Below, one piece after another: positions 11,246-52,400 of a stretch of DNA of 64,000 nucleotides. A program made the position numbers and the translations under genes. The stretch is from Alviniconcha marisindica (lineage: Eukaryota; Mollusca; Gastropoda; Provannidae): assembly GCA_018857735.1 (NCBI GenBank), contig JABMCL010001586.1, positions 310,001-374,000 on the forward strand, read 5' to 3'. Below the pieces are notes generated by a model, which was not told the DNA's origin, did no database searches, and was given only the letters and a program-made list of their open reading frames with translations. Numbering within the stretch: the stretch's first letter is position 1; every line of letters begins with the position of its first letter.

Positions 11246-11722
11246 CATGATCAGCACTTTTGCCCAAAATTGTGATCAAACTTTCAAGTGTGTGTGCTGA
11301 ATATAATTTTTTAATTCAAAGACTCCAACACTATTTTATTGTGGATCAATATATTATATATATGAATTTTATGATATAAAATTTTTTTAATACTGCATTG
11401 TTTTAACTTTTACATTATTATGAAAATGCCATATCATGATCAGCACTTTTGCCCAACATTGTGATCAAACTTTCAACAGTGTGTGTGCTGAATATCATTT
11501 TTTAATTCAAAGACTCTCCAACACTATTTTATTATGGATCAATATATTATATAATATATATTATATATATAAATTATAATTAAAAAAAATGTAATACTGC
11601 ATTGTTTTAACTTTTACATTATTATGAAAATGCCATATCTTGATCAGCACTTTTGCCCAAAATTGTGATCAAACTTTCAACAGTGTGTGTGCTGAATATC
11701 ATTTTTTAATTCAAAGACTCTC
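11246..11722. repeat. ~190-204 bp tandem repeat, 2.5 copies
   Basis: Three starts of the unit catgatcagcacttttgccc at 11246, 11435 and about 11637, followed by an A/T-rich body with tcaaagactctccaacacta and catattattatgaaaatgcc-like stretches. The last copy is truncated where it meets the LINE 3' end at about 11720. Confidence 0.9.
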
Positions 11723-12150
11723 CGATCTTCTAATGAAAAGCTGTTAAGAATTCCAAAGCGAAATCTCAAATCATTTGAACAACATTCTTTCATTTTCATC
11801 ATTCATGGCACCATCTCTCTGGAATTCTCTGCTGGCCACTCTAGGAAATGTACCAACACTGTCTCAAATCAAATCGCAGCTAAAAACCTTGTTTGCCCAG
11901 GCCTTCCTGTAGAATCTGAAACAAGGTGTGTCTGTGTGTGGCAGTTGAATGTAGATGGATGCATATGGATAGAGAAAAGGGGGAGGGAAGGGGGGGGGGG
12001 AGGGAGAGAGCATGAGAGATCTAGGTAAGAGAAAGAGGCATGGGTTGGGTGGGTGAAAAGAGAGACTCAAATTGGTGTCGTTGTTTGAGATCATTAATAT
12101 TTTGTTAATTGTTGTATGAATGGATGAGCAGAGACTGGTGTGCGCATGTC

Positions 12151-12207
<57 letters not shown>

Positions 12208-12360
12208 TGTTCGATCGACGATAATGGTAATTAAAGCTACAATAATTAAGGTTTTTGTTTGCTGAAATGTATGTTATTATTAATGTGGTTTTTGTGATAA
12301 GATGTTTGTACAGCGCAGTGAGTTTAACTCTGGTTAAAGAATAATGCTTTATTATATAAA
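11720..12360 (+). mobile_element. LINE 3' end fragment with TG microsatellite
   Basis: The plus strand encodes FMAPSLWNSLLATLGNVPTL and QIKSQLKTLFAQAFL followed by a stop at about 11910. This is the typical C-terminal end of CR1/L2-type ORF2 proteins. A 3' UTR follows with a GT repeat at 12154-12207 and an A/T-rich tail (about 12330-12400). The 5' part is missing. Confidence 0.75.
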
Positions 12361-13310
12361 TAGTTTGTAAGAATTATTTATTAATTATTATTATTATAGT
12401 ATTTACCAATATCATATTTTTTTATTTTTTTGTTTGTGAAATACTGTATTGTTTTAACTTATACATGAAAATGCCAGATCTATATAAAGTATATAATGCA
12501 TATCACTACTATCACTAAAGTATCAGTCATTAAAAGAACTGTAAAGTTCAAAATTCCCACCAACCAGAACAGTGAGTGTTGGTGCTAATCTAGGATTAGG
12601 AAGCATCATTTGGCAGTGCAGAGCATGAGCACTCACTTATGTCTTACGCCAGTTACAAATACAACTAAAGCCAAAAATTTAGCATCGTTGTCATCAAGCA
12701 TAGTCACCATGCAGATGAGTGGCCAATAGAATTCTCAGGAGTCATTTGCCCTTATAAGTGATATAAAAAAGAGAGATAGTTATCATGGTTAACATGGGTG
12801 TTAACTGGGTGTTAAAATAAAGTACCTGTCTGTCTGTGTCTGGAGTCAAGTTGTGTGCAGACTACAACAGTACAACTACAAGTACAAATATCCTAAAGTT
12901 GTAAACTCAGGTCTCCTGTAGCGCATGCTATTCCTAAAAAAAAGAGAGGATTACATAGCTACTATCAGTATCAATATATCTTGTAGATAATGAACATGAT
13001 AATTGATATTAACTTAACCCCCTGTCGCCCTGATATAACTATACTGGTTGACTGTACACAGAGCACCTAATTTAGTAATTACCTACCATTACTTGAAATC
13101 ATTGCCATACTATTTTAATTATTTAAAGTCTTAGAAGAATTGTGATGTTGTCTAGACTTCAGAGCTGTGATGTTGTCAAGACTTAAGGTTATTCAGTGAA
13201 ACTTTACTGAACTAAAAATTGATCAAGTTGATAATAATTTGTGTGTGCTCCACCAGAGTGATGAGTGTTATTGGTTGATTATCTGCTTGCTTGCTTTCCC
13301 CCTTGTGCAG
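12360..13310. other. RECQL intron 1 (3' part), no gene seen
   Basis: A/T-rich intronic sequence. At 13019-13083 there is a short interspersed tail (gccctgatataactatactg, then gttgactg), which recurs in variant form at 49088-49135 and 54948-54990. Nothing else is supported. Confidence 0.6.
13019..13083 (+). mobile_element. Dispersed SINE-like 3' tail
   Basis: The motif gccctgatataactatactg followed by gttgactgtacacagagcac is a version of a tail also found at 49088-49135 and 54948-54990, with a more distant one near 32790. Only the tail is present at each site, as expected for 5'-truncated retroposons. Confidence 0.5.
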
Positions 13311-42424
<29,114 letters not shown>

Positions 42425-43380
42425 CCGGCTTCAACTTTTTCTCCAGCTGTCGATGTTTGCGTCAGTCTCAGTGCCGTAAACGCATGCTGTGCAGGGTGAT
42501 GGTGGTGCCCCCCAGTTTGTTTTGCAACTAGTGCAAGGTGGTGCCCTCTGGCCACGCCAGGTTGTGCAGGGGGGCAAGGAGCGTGTGGGCCTGAAATACG
42601 AGCTGTGGAGTGCCGTCCCTGCCAGACCGGTGGTGGTTGGAATTATCTTGATGAGGGTGTTGGGAGAAAGCAAAAGATGGTGCTCCGGACATGCCTGGGC
42701 TATGGTGGGACTCCTGTTGGGAGACTGCCCCCCTTTTATCACCAGTTGTCGGAAACTGTTCTCTTCATTTAATCCTTAGTTGTGTGGAAGAACCCCTCAC
42801 CAAGGACAGCAGCTGTTCTCTTCATATAGCCATGTGGAAGAACCCCTCACCAAGGACAGCAGCTGTTCTCTTCATATAGCCATGTGGAAGAACCCCTCAC
42901 CAAGGACTGCCTCTTTTGTCATATTAAAGAAGCATTCTTTCTAACATTCTTGCTTGATGTTTAGGATGGCCTCCAAAGGGGGATCCTGCTGACCTTTCAC
43001 TGGAGAATCCTGCGACACATTTGGACTAGACTTACTGCTCACAAGGCAAAGCCTGTTTGGGTGTGTGACACAGTAATAACGAGGGAACAAAATGGTGGCA
43101 GAAATGCATTTAATTAGATCAAACCAAAAACACTGGGCACGAACACACCACAACCGAAAATGGATAAGTAACCTACATTTAATTTTTCACCATTTAACGT
43201 TTGTTTTGTTGCCTGAAAAAGGGGGCTTTCCCCTAAAATTTACACGTTGTACATTGTCATATTAAAGAAGCATTCTTTCTAACATTTCTGTTTTTAGACC
43301 AACTTGCTTCTTCAAGATGATGATGCTTGACTGATGTCACAATTCAGGGCAAATGTTTGAGTGAATAAAGTCACTTTGGG
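42425..43380 (+). other. RECQL 3' UTR region with polyadenylation signals
   Basis: Contains a 50-bp repeat (catgtggaagaacccctcac unit, 2.8 copies, 42780-42912), an attaaa signal at 42923 within a segment (ttgtcatattaaagaagcat) that is duplicated near 43255, and an aataaa at 43364. Which signal ends the transcript cannot be decided from sequence. Confidence 0.5.
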
Positions 43381-44320
43381 CAAACAGACTGGAAATTCAT
43401 TCACACGTTTCTAGTTTACTTCTGAAGTGTCTCAGTTTGAATAGTTCCAAGTCAGTGATGTTGTCCAACTTTGTGTATGTGTGTGTAGATGCATGTGCCT
43501 AGATGTGTGTGATCAGTATGAGCGATGCCTCTCTTCCAACATACGCATGCACACATAAAACATGTATCACGCATAAAAAAAGAGAAAAAAGTAGGGCTTT
43601 AATTAGGTCTTTATCATGTTCACTCCAAGTCCTTTTTTTATTATTTTGCCCTAAAGTCCATTGAATTAAATCAGGACAAAACTGAAACAAGCGCTGGACC
43701 CAGTTATGTTCAGGGTGTCAATTTTCTTCTGTGCTGACAATTAAAATGCAGTTCGTCTCTATCTCAGTCTCAGACACTGAAGAGTGCATGCACGCATGCT
43801 CACACACACACACACACGCACACACAGAGAAAACATGGTTCAAATACTTCAACAGACTAGTCAACGTAAAGCAATTAGGATTTTCTTTTTGTATTATAAA
43901 TTTGTACACCACCTAAAAAATGTACATCATAACAAAAATATCTTGGGCAATCAGATTAATGACTAGACATGTTGAGTCCAGAAAACATTAAACATAAAAT
44001 TTTCAACAAAGAAGACGAATTGTTTTCCATGAAACAAATGCTGCATCTGTATCTGTATGGCAATGCCAAAACAGGATCCATATTTACTTCATCATTTTAT
44101 GTGGTTCTTGCCCACATCAGCTCCATCATTGCAGGGGGGGTTAGAGCAAACACGAGTACCAGGAGGAAAAAATGCCTGACAATTGGCCCCCAAACTGGTA
44201 TGATATACTGGAAGTGAAAACTAACTACTTGCAACCTTCGAGGATCAAACCATCCCCATACACCACTGGCAACAAGTCCCCTTGGTCAGAACTGGTTGCC
44301 TCTAACCAATGGAGCTACTG
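43381..44320. other. Intergenic region, nothing recognised
   Basis: Short TG/CA runs (43480, 43800) and unrecognised short frames only. Confidence 0.5.
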
Positions 44321-44329
44321 GAAGCATGT

Positions 44330-44645
44330 GAACAGGCTGGTCCTGCAGGACTGATACCTCTCCAGCCCCTAAATTTTATATGAATGGGCTGGTCCTGCAG
44401 GACTGCTACCTCTCTGACCCCTGAATTTTATTATGTGAGTGGGCTGGTCCTGCAGGACTGTTACCTCTCCGACCCCTGAATTTTATTATGTGAGTGGGCT
44501 GGTCCTGCAGGACTGTTACCTCTCCAGCCCCTAAATTTTATATGAATGGGCTGGTCCTGCAGGACTGCTACCTCTCCGACCCCTGAATTTTATTATGTGA
44601 GTGGGCTGGTCCTGCAGGACTGCTACCTCTCCGACCCCTGAAGTA
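44330..44645 (+). repeat. ~57-bp tandem repeat, 6 copies
   Basis: Units start gggctggtcctgcaggactg and continue ctacctctccgacccctgaa then ttttattatgtgagt. Two subtypes differ in the joint. The first unit overlaps a slightly diverged flank. Confidence 0.93.
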
Positions 44646-44819
44646 AATTACTGCTCACGTAAACTTTTCAGTGTTAGCTCTGCAACCCCTGAATCTGATA
44701 TGTAAATTGGACGGTCCTGCTGACCTATGGATCTGATTATGTAAACTGGATGGTCCTGTTAACCATTCACCCCTGAACTTGACACTGTATAAGTCCTGTA
44801 GACTTTGTAGTGACACCAG

Positions 44820-45085
44820 TGCAGCACCCTGTCCTTGGCTATGTACATGAAAATGGGGCGGTCATGGAGATTTTATTGGGACACCTATGAAACACCCTGT
44901 CCTACATGAAAATGGGGCGGTCATGGAGATTTTATTGGGACACCTATGAAACACCCTGTCCTACATGAAAATGGGGCGGTCATGGAGATTTTATTGGGAC
45001 ACCTATGAAACACCCTGTCCTACATGAAAATGGGGTGGTCATGGAGACATTTTATTGGGACACCTATGAAGCACCCTGACCTTGG
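44820..45085 (+). repeat. ~60-bp tandem repeat, 4-5 copies
   Basis: Units contain gaaaatggggcggtcatgga, gattttattgggacacctat and gaaacaccctgtcctacat. Intergenic. Confidence 0.93.
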
Positions 45086-45134
45086 CTGTAAGTATACAAA
45101 AATGGGACAGTCATGCAGAGGTTCTGGTCTGTCA

Positions 45135-45535
45135 CCCTGGGTATAATCATACAAATTTGTCAATGGAACTGTCCAGTAAACAAAAGATAATGCTAACTGT
45201 GGCCCCTGGGTTTAATCATACAGTTTGATGCAACTGTCCAGTAAACCAAGCACAATGCTAACTGTGGCCCCTGGGTTTAATCATACAGTTTGATGCAACT
45301 GTCCAGTAAACCAAGCACAATGCTAACTGTGGCCCCTGGGTTTAATCATACAGTTTGATACAACTGTCCAGTAAACCAAGCACAATGCTAACTGTGGCCC
45401 CTGGGTTTAATCATACAGTTTGATACAACTGTCCAGTAAACCAAGCACAATGCTAACTGTGGCCCCTGGGTTTAATCATACAGTTTGATACAACTGTCCA
45501 GTAAACCAAGCACAATGCTAACTGTGGCCCCTGAC
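45135..45535 (+). repeat. 65-bp tandem repeat, 6 copies
   Basis: Units contain catacagtttgatacaactg, tccagtaaaccaagcacaat and gctaactgtggcccctgggt. Nearly identical except for the first. Intergenic. Confidence 0.95.
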
Positions 45536-45539
45536 TGGG

Positions 45540-46135
45540 CATGTGATTGTGAATCACCAAAATCATCAACTTTAACAGCACACTCATTACTTTATGGCCC
45601 CATGCATCACAGGTAAATTCTAAACTATTCTACGATGATACACTGATTGACACTGTGACTGCTGAATCCATACCTGGGTGAAGCAACCCAATTTCCTGCT
45701 AATGTAAAATACGAAGTAACAATATCCAGAAGTACAAAATCTCCATTTTTAAACTCCTCAATTACCCTTTGTTGTAAGCTATCCGTGCTTCTTTTGTTGT
45801 AAAATGTTAGGTATAGGGATGGCAGTAACTAGTTAAATAAACAACACAATAAATGGCCATTTGTTTGGCTAGTGTGAGGCAAATGTGTGTGAAGTGCGCA
45901 GTTTCACAGGCCTGTCCCAAACCACTGAAAGCCACCCCTGGAAGGGCAGGCCCTTGGAGGGAGCAAAGTGCATGCGAGTAAGCAAGGTGACAGCGAGATC
46001 AACCTACTGGATATATAAAGACAGCAGAACCCATCTTTTACACATCAACCAGCCGAGTAATTGACAAGCAGCAATTTAAAAAAAGAGGGGTGATCTTCAG
46101 TAAGCGTATGCAACATTTATTGACAAAGAAACATT
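45540..46135. other. Intergenic region, nothing recognised
   Basis: No repeat or coding sequence recognised. Short frames only. Confidence 0.5.
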
Positions 46136-46138
46136 ATT

Positions 46139-46285
46139 ATTACTGATTGCTTTCATGCAGTGTGATTTTCTGCTCTCAAGCAGACTCACTGCACTCTTGT
46201 CATATGTGATTCAGAATGAGTGACTTTCTACAACACATTTTTAACAACCACTGAAATGGCGTACTTACACCACTGTACTAAAAAT
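46139..46285 (-). mobile_element. SINE family 2 fragment
   Basis: Similar over about 140 nt to 59585-59727 (gcagactcactgcactcttg and acaacacatttttaacaacc versus gcacactcactgtgctagca and tagcacatttttgaatatcc), which is the tail part of a tRNA-headed SINE on the minus strand. Only the tail is present. Confidence 0.6.
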
Positions 46286-47290
46286 GTTTTGGAAATTCAG
46301 TTGTTTTCTGGTTTTAGTGATTAAGTTTTCAGTATGTAGCCTCCAGTTCAGCCTACTACTTAGATACACACCCCAAAACTGTGTATTCTGTTTGTAACTG
46401 AATAACTGACCATTTAGTTCTAGTTGAGGTCTGTCGGTAATAAGCCTTGTGGTTTCTGTGGACATTAAGCATCATGTTTACTTTTAGCTGAGGTAAGCTT
46501 TTTGGGTTTTCTCCATTATTAAAAAGCATTAAATTGGTCTGTAGCTGGAAGTTGCTGATCTTGGTTTGCTGTGCTTTAGAATCAGGATTATTATGGACTA
46601 TTTCCAGATACTGGGAACAGTTTCACTTTACCAACATTTTTAGTAAAATGCATATACTAACTTTTCTACTAACAGGCAAATGGTTCAGTATGTAACATGA
46701 GAGACCATCAATACCAACTGTTGTAGTGCATTTGATGCAAAAGACTCCAAAGTCTCTAAAACTCCATCACAGTTTAAGGGGGAATTTAAATAATGACGCT
46801 GGTTTGGAACTGCATGCTGGCATTCTTCTTTTTGTTCCTCTTCCTTTTTAAATTTGATAATTAATGCACTGAGATTAGATTAGAAACTATTTTCTGCAAA
46901 CAAATTAAACACTTCTGCTTTATCTGGTCTGCTTGGAAAGTCATTTTCTAATTTGATAGGATATGCTTGTAATTTATATCCATTTTTCATTTCTTTAAGT
47001 TTAACCTTTTCCATACTTTAGACATGTCTTTGGATTCTGACAGTTCATTTCTACTGAATTCAGTCCAGTAAGACTTTTTTGCTTCCGCTATTACTCTGTT
47101 GCATTGTATTTTAGCACTTTAGCACTTGCAAAGTTTTCCTCTGTTGTATTCTTTGACCATTTCTTGAATTTCTCCTTTTTTTGAGATACGGCATTCAACA
47201 CCAACGACCACAGCTTGCGTGACTTGAGGTTGACAATGGTGTCAGAGAAGCTGCACATGCCTGGGTCAGCTCCCATCTGGGTGAGCACAC
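46265..47290 (-). mobile_element. Broken Jockey-like LINE fragment (LINE C)
   Basis: Minus-strand pieces in order: linker sequence KKEKFKKWSKNTTEENFASA (about 47190), then NRVIAEAKKSYWTEFSRNEL (about 47070), an early RT piece with TTTVGIDGLS (about 46710), then LNGQLFSYKQNTQFWGVYLS and LITKTRKQLNF (46265-46465). These match the endonuclease-RT linker and RT C-terminal parts of Jockey/CR1-like ORF2 proteins. The catalytic core is missing and frames are broken. Confidence 0.65.
46430..46490 (+). mobile_element. SINE family 1 tail
   Basis: Contains taataagccttgtggtttct then gtggacattaagcatcatg, the conserved 3' end of the family seen at 5380-5675 and 38640-38872. Confidence 0.6.
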
Positions 47291-47339
47291 CAACAGGTCA
47301 ATCTAAATTGTGGGTATTTGTAACACTCATTAATCGGAC

Positions 47340-47905
47340 ATGTTGATGCACATTTTGTCACCTGTCATCCCATCAAATTTGATACACTACCAGCACATTT
47401 TGTCACCTGTCATCCCATCAAATTATTTACACTACCAGCACATATTGTCACCTGTCATCCCATCAAATTTGATACACTACCAGCACATTTTGTCACCTGT
47501 CATCCCATCAAATTATTTACACTACCAGCACATATTGTCACCTGTCATCCCATCAAATTTGATACACTACCAGCACATTTTGTCACCTGTCATCCCATCA
47601 AATTATTTACACTACCAGCACATATTGTCACCTGTCATCCCATCAAATTTGATACACTACCAGCACATTTTGTCACCTGTCATCCCATCAAATTTGATAC
47701 ACTACCAGCACATATTGTCACCTGTCATCCCATCAAATTATTTACACTACCAGCACATATTGTCACCTGTCATCCCATCAAATTTGATACACTACCAGCA
47801 CATTTTGTCACCTGTCATCCCATCAAATTATTTACACTACCAGCACATTTTGTCACCTGTCATCCCATCAAATTTGATACACTACCAGCACATTTTGTCA
47901 TCAGG
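47340..47905 (+). repeat. 43-bp minisatellite with two alternating subtypes
   Basis: Thirteen units with cacattttgtcacctgtcat then cccatcaaatttgatacact accag, or the same with aaattatttacact in place of aaatttgatacact. The subtypes mostly alternate, giving an 86-bp higher-order repeat. The open frame (His-Ile-Leu-Ser-Pro-Val) is read-through. Confidence 0.95.
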
Positions 47906-47997
47906 TAGAGACAAATCATGCTGAAAGGTTCACTTGCTGCAAAATACTTACTTGTCACTCTTTCACCAGCACCACTACGACCTGTCTTCCCTCTTCT

Positions 47998-48252
47998 CTC
48001 AACATGTGTGTGTGTGTGTGTGCGTGTGCGTGCGAGTTCATGTTGTGTTTATTATCCTCACCTCAATCAACGTTATGATTGCAACTGTATTTTTTCTTAC
48101 TGCTTATTTACTTGATTTTATTAAGTTTCTAGTCTAATTAAGTGAGTGAAACTGTATAGTATTTACTTCCTTTTTTTTATGTACTTTTTATTATTTGTCA
48201 AAAGCAGACAAGTGAATTTCCTTTTCCCGGATGGATAAAGTATTATGGTAGT
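47998..48252 (+). mobile_element. LINE A family 3' UTR, 5'-truncated copy
   Basis: Resembles, in opposite orientation, the 3' UTR of LINE A at 1023-1440: a TG/CGTG run, then gattgcaactgtattttttc, aaactgtatagtatttactt, and ataaagtattatgg at the end. It is a typical 5'-truncated insertion of the same family. Confidence 0.75.
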
Positions 48253-49036
48253 GTAGTAAACTGAAATGATTCCGTGCTATTCAGAGTAGGCTACAAGGCC
48301 ACTGCTTCCCATAGCTGTGAGAGCTGTCAAAGACACGGACACTGAGTTACCTTACTGCCTGGTTTGACTGTTTGCTGTGAAGATCTTGTAGATATACTCC
48401 GATCGAATGTCTGCTATGGTACGATGAGTTTGAATGACTCACTCTGGGTGTAAATTGGAATGACTTTTTTTTCTCCAAATGTTTTATCATGAAGTGCCTA
48501 GTAATGTTCTCAAAATAATATGTGCCTAAGAAGTTTTCGTTATTATTTTCCCGCCTTCTCTCAGCAGACTTCTGTGCCGAGACCAGCTCGTTCCACCCCT
48601 CATTTCTTCCGGGCTACTGTCTGCTTTAGCAACGGGTGAAGAAGTGATGGGGACTAGGTCAGACCTCCTACTGTTTCACCACCATTTTGTTTTACTGCCT
48701 TTCTTAATCTGACAACTGCAGTAATTATGCTGAACCTGTTCACCATGGACTGCTTTACCCCTGCTTTGCTTTATTACGCTTTTCCATCCAGTGATTTAAC
48801 TGGGGTCATTTTAGTTCAATCTGTACTTGCTGTGATTTTTTGGGGGGGAAGGGGCTTCTTTTTCATTATAATGGCTTGTGTTTCAGCTTGCTACCAGCAA
48901 TTTTAGTGTATTATGTTTTAATGCTAGTGTATGTGTTTGTTTGATAGTGCTGGCCTGAATCAACTGCTGGTATGTATAAATGACTGAGTGAAACTTTTTT
49001 TTCTAACGTGTGTATATCTGTGCATTATGTTGTCAT
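48253..49036. other. Intergenic region between the two genes' 3' ends
   Basis: No gene or strong repeat recognised. A SINE-like tail (actggttgacttggtgtaaa) lies at about 49104. Confidence 0.5.
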
Positions 49037-49042
49037 TTTATT
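49037..49042 (-). promoter_or_regulatory. Candidate polyadenylation signal for TMEM183
   Basis: AATAAA on the minus strand (tttatt on plus), about 135 nt downstream of the TMEM183 stop codon. Position suits a short 3' UTR. Not proven. Confidence 0.4.
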
Positions 49043-49175
49043 TTCAGCTAAAAGGCAAATTTTATGTTCTTCATAGACAGTAAATGCCTTGATACAACCA
49101 TACTGGTTGACTTGGTGTAAAACACCAAATTACTTACTTACTGATAGCCAATAAAAATTGTGTGTTCAGTAACTT

Positions 49176-49412
49176 TCAAGTTGGAAAGGGATAGTTTGGA
49201 TCCCACCAGTGGAAAATCCTGACGGCTATAGCCGGGTCCATGATGCACTCTAGCGCGTGGCCAGCCGTGGCCGATGTCTCCAGGACACGGTGGCTGTCGA
49301 AGCTCAGCCTCAGACGCTGGTGTCGAAAACCATGGCTGAGTGTCATGTGAACTGCAGAAAGCAGCTGACCCATGACATGGGGAGATGTGGATGCAAAGTG
49401 GGTACTTGTCAC
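49176..49412 (-). CDS. TMEM183A: TMEM183 last exon
   Basis: Acceptor (minus strand) tttttaatcacag, phase 0 start. Encodes VTSTHFASTSPHVMGQLL, HGFRHQRLRLSFDSHRVLET, ECIMDPAIAVRIFHWWDPNY then PFPT and stop. Matches the C-terminal end of TMEM183A (VRLFDWWHPQYPF in human). Confidence 0.93.
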   Translation of the reverse strand: MTSTHFASTSPHVMGQLLSAVHMTLSHGFRHQRLRLSFDSHRVLETSATAGHALECIMDPAIAVRIFHWWDPNYPFPT

Positions 49413-52400
49413 CTGTGATTAAAAACAAAAAAAACAGTAATACCATCAGCGATACCAACATATTTGGAAAGGTTGTCCCTACAACTGGTACAACATAATG
49501 CGGAGTAGGTAGAAATCCATTTGTCCCTACAATTGGTACAAAATAATGTGGAATAGGTAGAAATCCATTTGTTCCTACAACTGGTACAAAATAATGTGGA
49601 ATAGGTAGAAATCCATACCATCAGTATTACCAACATACTTGGAAGGGTTGTCCCTACAACAGGTACAACATAATGTGGAATAGGTAGACATCCATACCAT
49701 CAGTATTACCAACATACTTGGAAGGGTTGTCCCTACAACGGGTACAACATAATGTGGAATAGGTAGACATCCATACACTCTGACTCACCTTTTGGAGCAA
49801 ACTTATCAGCTGTAAGCAAACAAGAAACTTTCCCAATGCAAGTTTATACATGATACAACTTTAGTAATCCACTGTGGAAATTACATGGTCTTCTATTGGG
49901 CGGTTCAGTGAAGCTGGTTTGCACGAGTGAATGCCCTTTGTAATCTTTCGCGCAAGAAGCTGCAGCGTCACTTCCGGGCCGATTTCTGAGTAGGCGTTAC
50001 TTCACATTGTGTATAACAATGGAAGCTGAACCTAGAATTGCGAAGCAGTACAAATGCCACCATTGATGCAGTGGCAAAAATTACCAGGGAAAGGGGATGG
50101 AGGGTGGAAAAAAGTGTCTTTGCGTCATTTTTGAGCTGACCAGAAGATCACGAGTTAGTGGAAAAATTGCGTTTTGGGGCATCCTATAGCACAAGCAACA
50201 AGTTATTGCTTGTTGCCAGACACATTCTGACTGCAGGCCTCCAAAAATGCCTTTAAAGTTGGCAGTGTCAAATTTGCAAATTCACTGTCACCGCCTTCCA
50301 CTGTGAAGAAAGTATGCACCAGAAGTAAAAGCAGCCAAGGAACTTAAGCGATGCCGGGCAAAAGTCAAGGGAGTTAACAACCCCGCCTGAACCGCCCAAT
50401 AAAACGTCTTATATAATAAAACATTCATTAGACAGTACAAGTGAATGATCTTGGCCTGTAAGTCACCACACAACTGGACTTTCTGTGCTCAAACTCTATC
50501 ACAGGAGACCCACTGTGAGTCTGCTGGAGAAAAACAGACAGCAGTAAATGCCACGTGAAAGTTGCCTTTCCTTTATAGAACACTTGAGGCATCCAGTCAC
50601 CAAATCTTTCACTGGTCTGACATGCCATTATAGAACATTGTCGCTTGAACATGAATGATTATGCGTAACAGTGAAAATGAAGGTGTGATCAGTTAGGGTT
50701 GTGGGAGAGATTGTTGTATCATTACTCCATCCTTCAAATCTACAGTCCTTCACTGATGCGTCACCAAGCTTTGACTGACAGGCTGCGGTTAGTCAATCAG
50801 CACATAAAGACAAGACACCTTCGGCCCACACTCTACTCAACCACCATGTAAATTTAACCCACTTTGACCCAGACCAGCCGCTACCCTTTCTCTACGAAAT
50901 CCCATTCAAAGCGGATGATCCTGGTATACAACTTTAAATATCAATAATAAACACCAAATAAAAGTTTCAGCTCACTTTGCATTTTCCCAGTTTGCAAATA
51001 CATTGTTCTTGTATGGCCAATGGGTCTGAATTTTGTTCACTCAAAAATACAAGCATAATTTTTGTTGTTTTTAAACACTCCAAAATCAAAAAATGTCCCC
51101 ATCTGAATGCCAGGTTTTGTTAGGGTGCCCACAGGGTAACTGACTCAGCAACATTTCCAGTCTGAATCTCCCAAGATGACGCTCTGTGTGTTTGTTAGGG
51201 TGCCCACAGGGTAACTGACTCAGCAACATTTCCAGTCTGAATCTCCCAAGATGACGCTCTGTGTGTTTGTTAGGGTGCCCAGGGTAAGCCCCTGTGCAAA
51301 ATTTGTAGTTTAAATCTCGAAGGATGAAGCTCTGACTGAAGCTTCTAACAATAGGGATTTTGTTTATTTTCATGCATCTATCATATGTCCATCTTGCAAC
51401 TTTGAAAATTCTCAGTCTCTCAAATCCCACCAAACTTTGAACAAAGGACACTGCCGGAAGTAGTGCACCATAGCAGAAACGAGGCTACAAGTCGTGCAAG
51501 AATCCCATTCCTATTTGCATAAACTGGGATGCCAGTATGGAGCCTGCAGTTACCATTCCCCAAAACCATGTCGAAGTGTGGAGAACTGGAGTACTGTAAG
51601 AGTCAGATGAAAGTATGCATGTGGTTGTCCTCTTGAACAGATGAATGTAAACACTGTCATTGGTAATCGCCATCTCTTCATTCGTACAAAGCTCAGTACA
51701 AGAGTATGCTCAGTGTTTGTAATGAAGCTTACAAAGGTAATCATGTTATATTCAGTGTTTCTTGTTCAAACTCCATTGCTGGATTAGCCTACAGGGACCA
51801 AGTTCCAACTGTTTTCAGCAGTCACACCTCTGACATCATTTAATTTCTGTTACCACTCCAGCATGAAAAAGCGGAGAGAAACTTCTGAATGAGCAGTCAC
51901 AATATTAACAGAACAGCATGCAGCGTACTAAGTCGGCATACATATGAGGTCGCAGGGTTCTGAAAACCAGCCAGAACATTCACCGCAATCTTCTGTTACC
52001 TGCAGAACGCAGCACCCTTCCTCAGGGTTGTAGAAGAGGTTGTTGTAGCCGTTCCTCACATCCTCCAGGTAAGCAGGCCGTGTGTTGCAGGTCTGCTTCC
52101 CCAGTGACGGTTTCTGCAGCTTAAAGCAGAAGTGCCACTTTCCCTGCGAGGGCTGGTGCCACACCAGCAGACAGCGATAGCCCACCAAGGTGTGGGGGTC
52201 TGTGTCAAAAGGACCTGCAGACAAAGGCAGAAACAAGTCAATCTTCAACCAAGCCTGGGTCATTAGGGAAGCAACTTAGTCACCGGATTGTAATGTCCTG
52301 CCTACCCAGCAGGGTCACCTCACGATGACCAACTCAGTCACCAGCTTGTAACATCCTGCCTACCCAGCAGGGTCACCTCACGATGACCAGCTCAGTCACC

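Noticed and set aside
13265..13310. ATG at 13265 as the RECQL start
   Set aside because: The stretch before 13311 is a pyrimidine tract ending in cag and encodes no RecQ1-like residues, so an acceptor is more likely. It cannot be fully excluded.
47340..47924. 194-codon frame with HILSPVIPSN-type repeats
   Set aside because: 43-bp minisatellite with no gene context.
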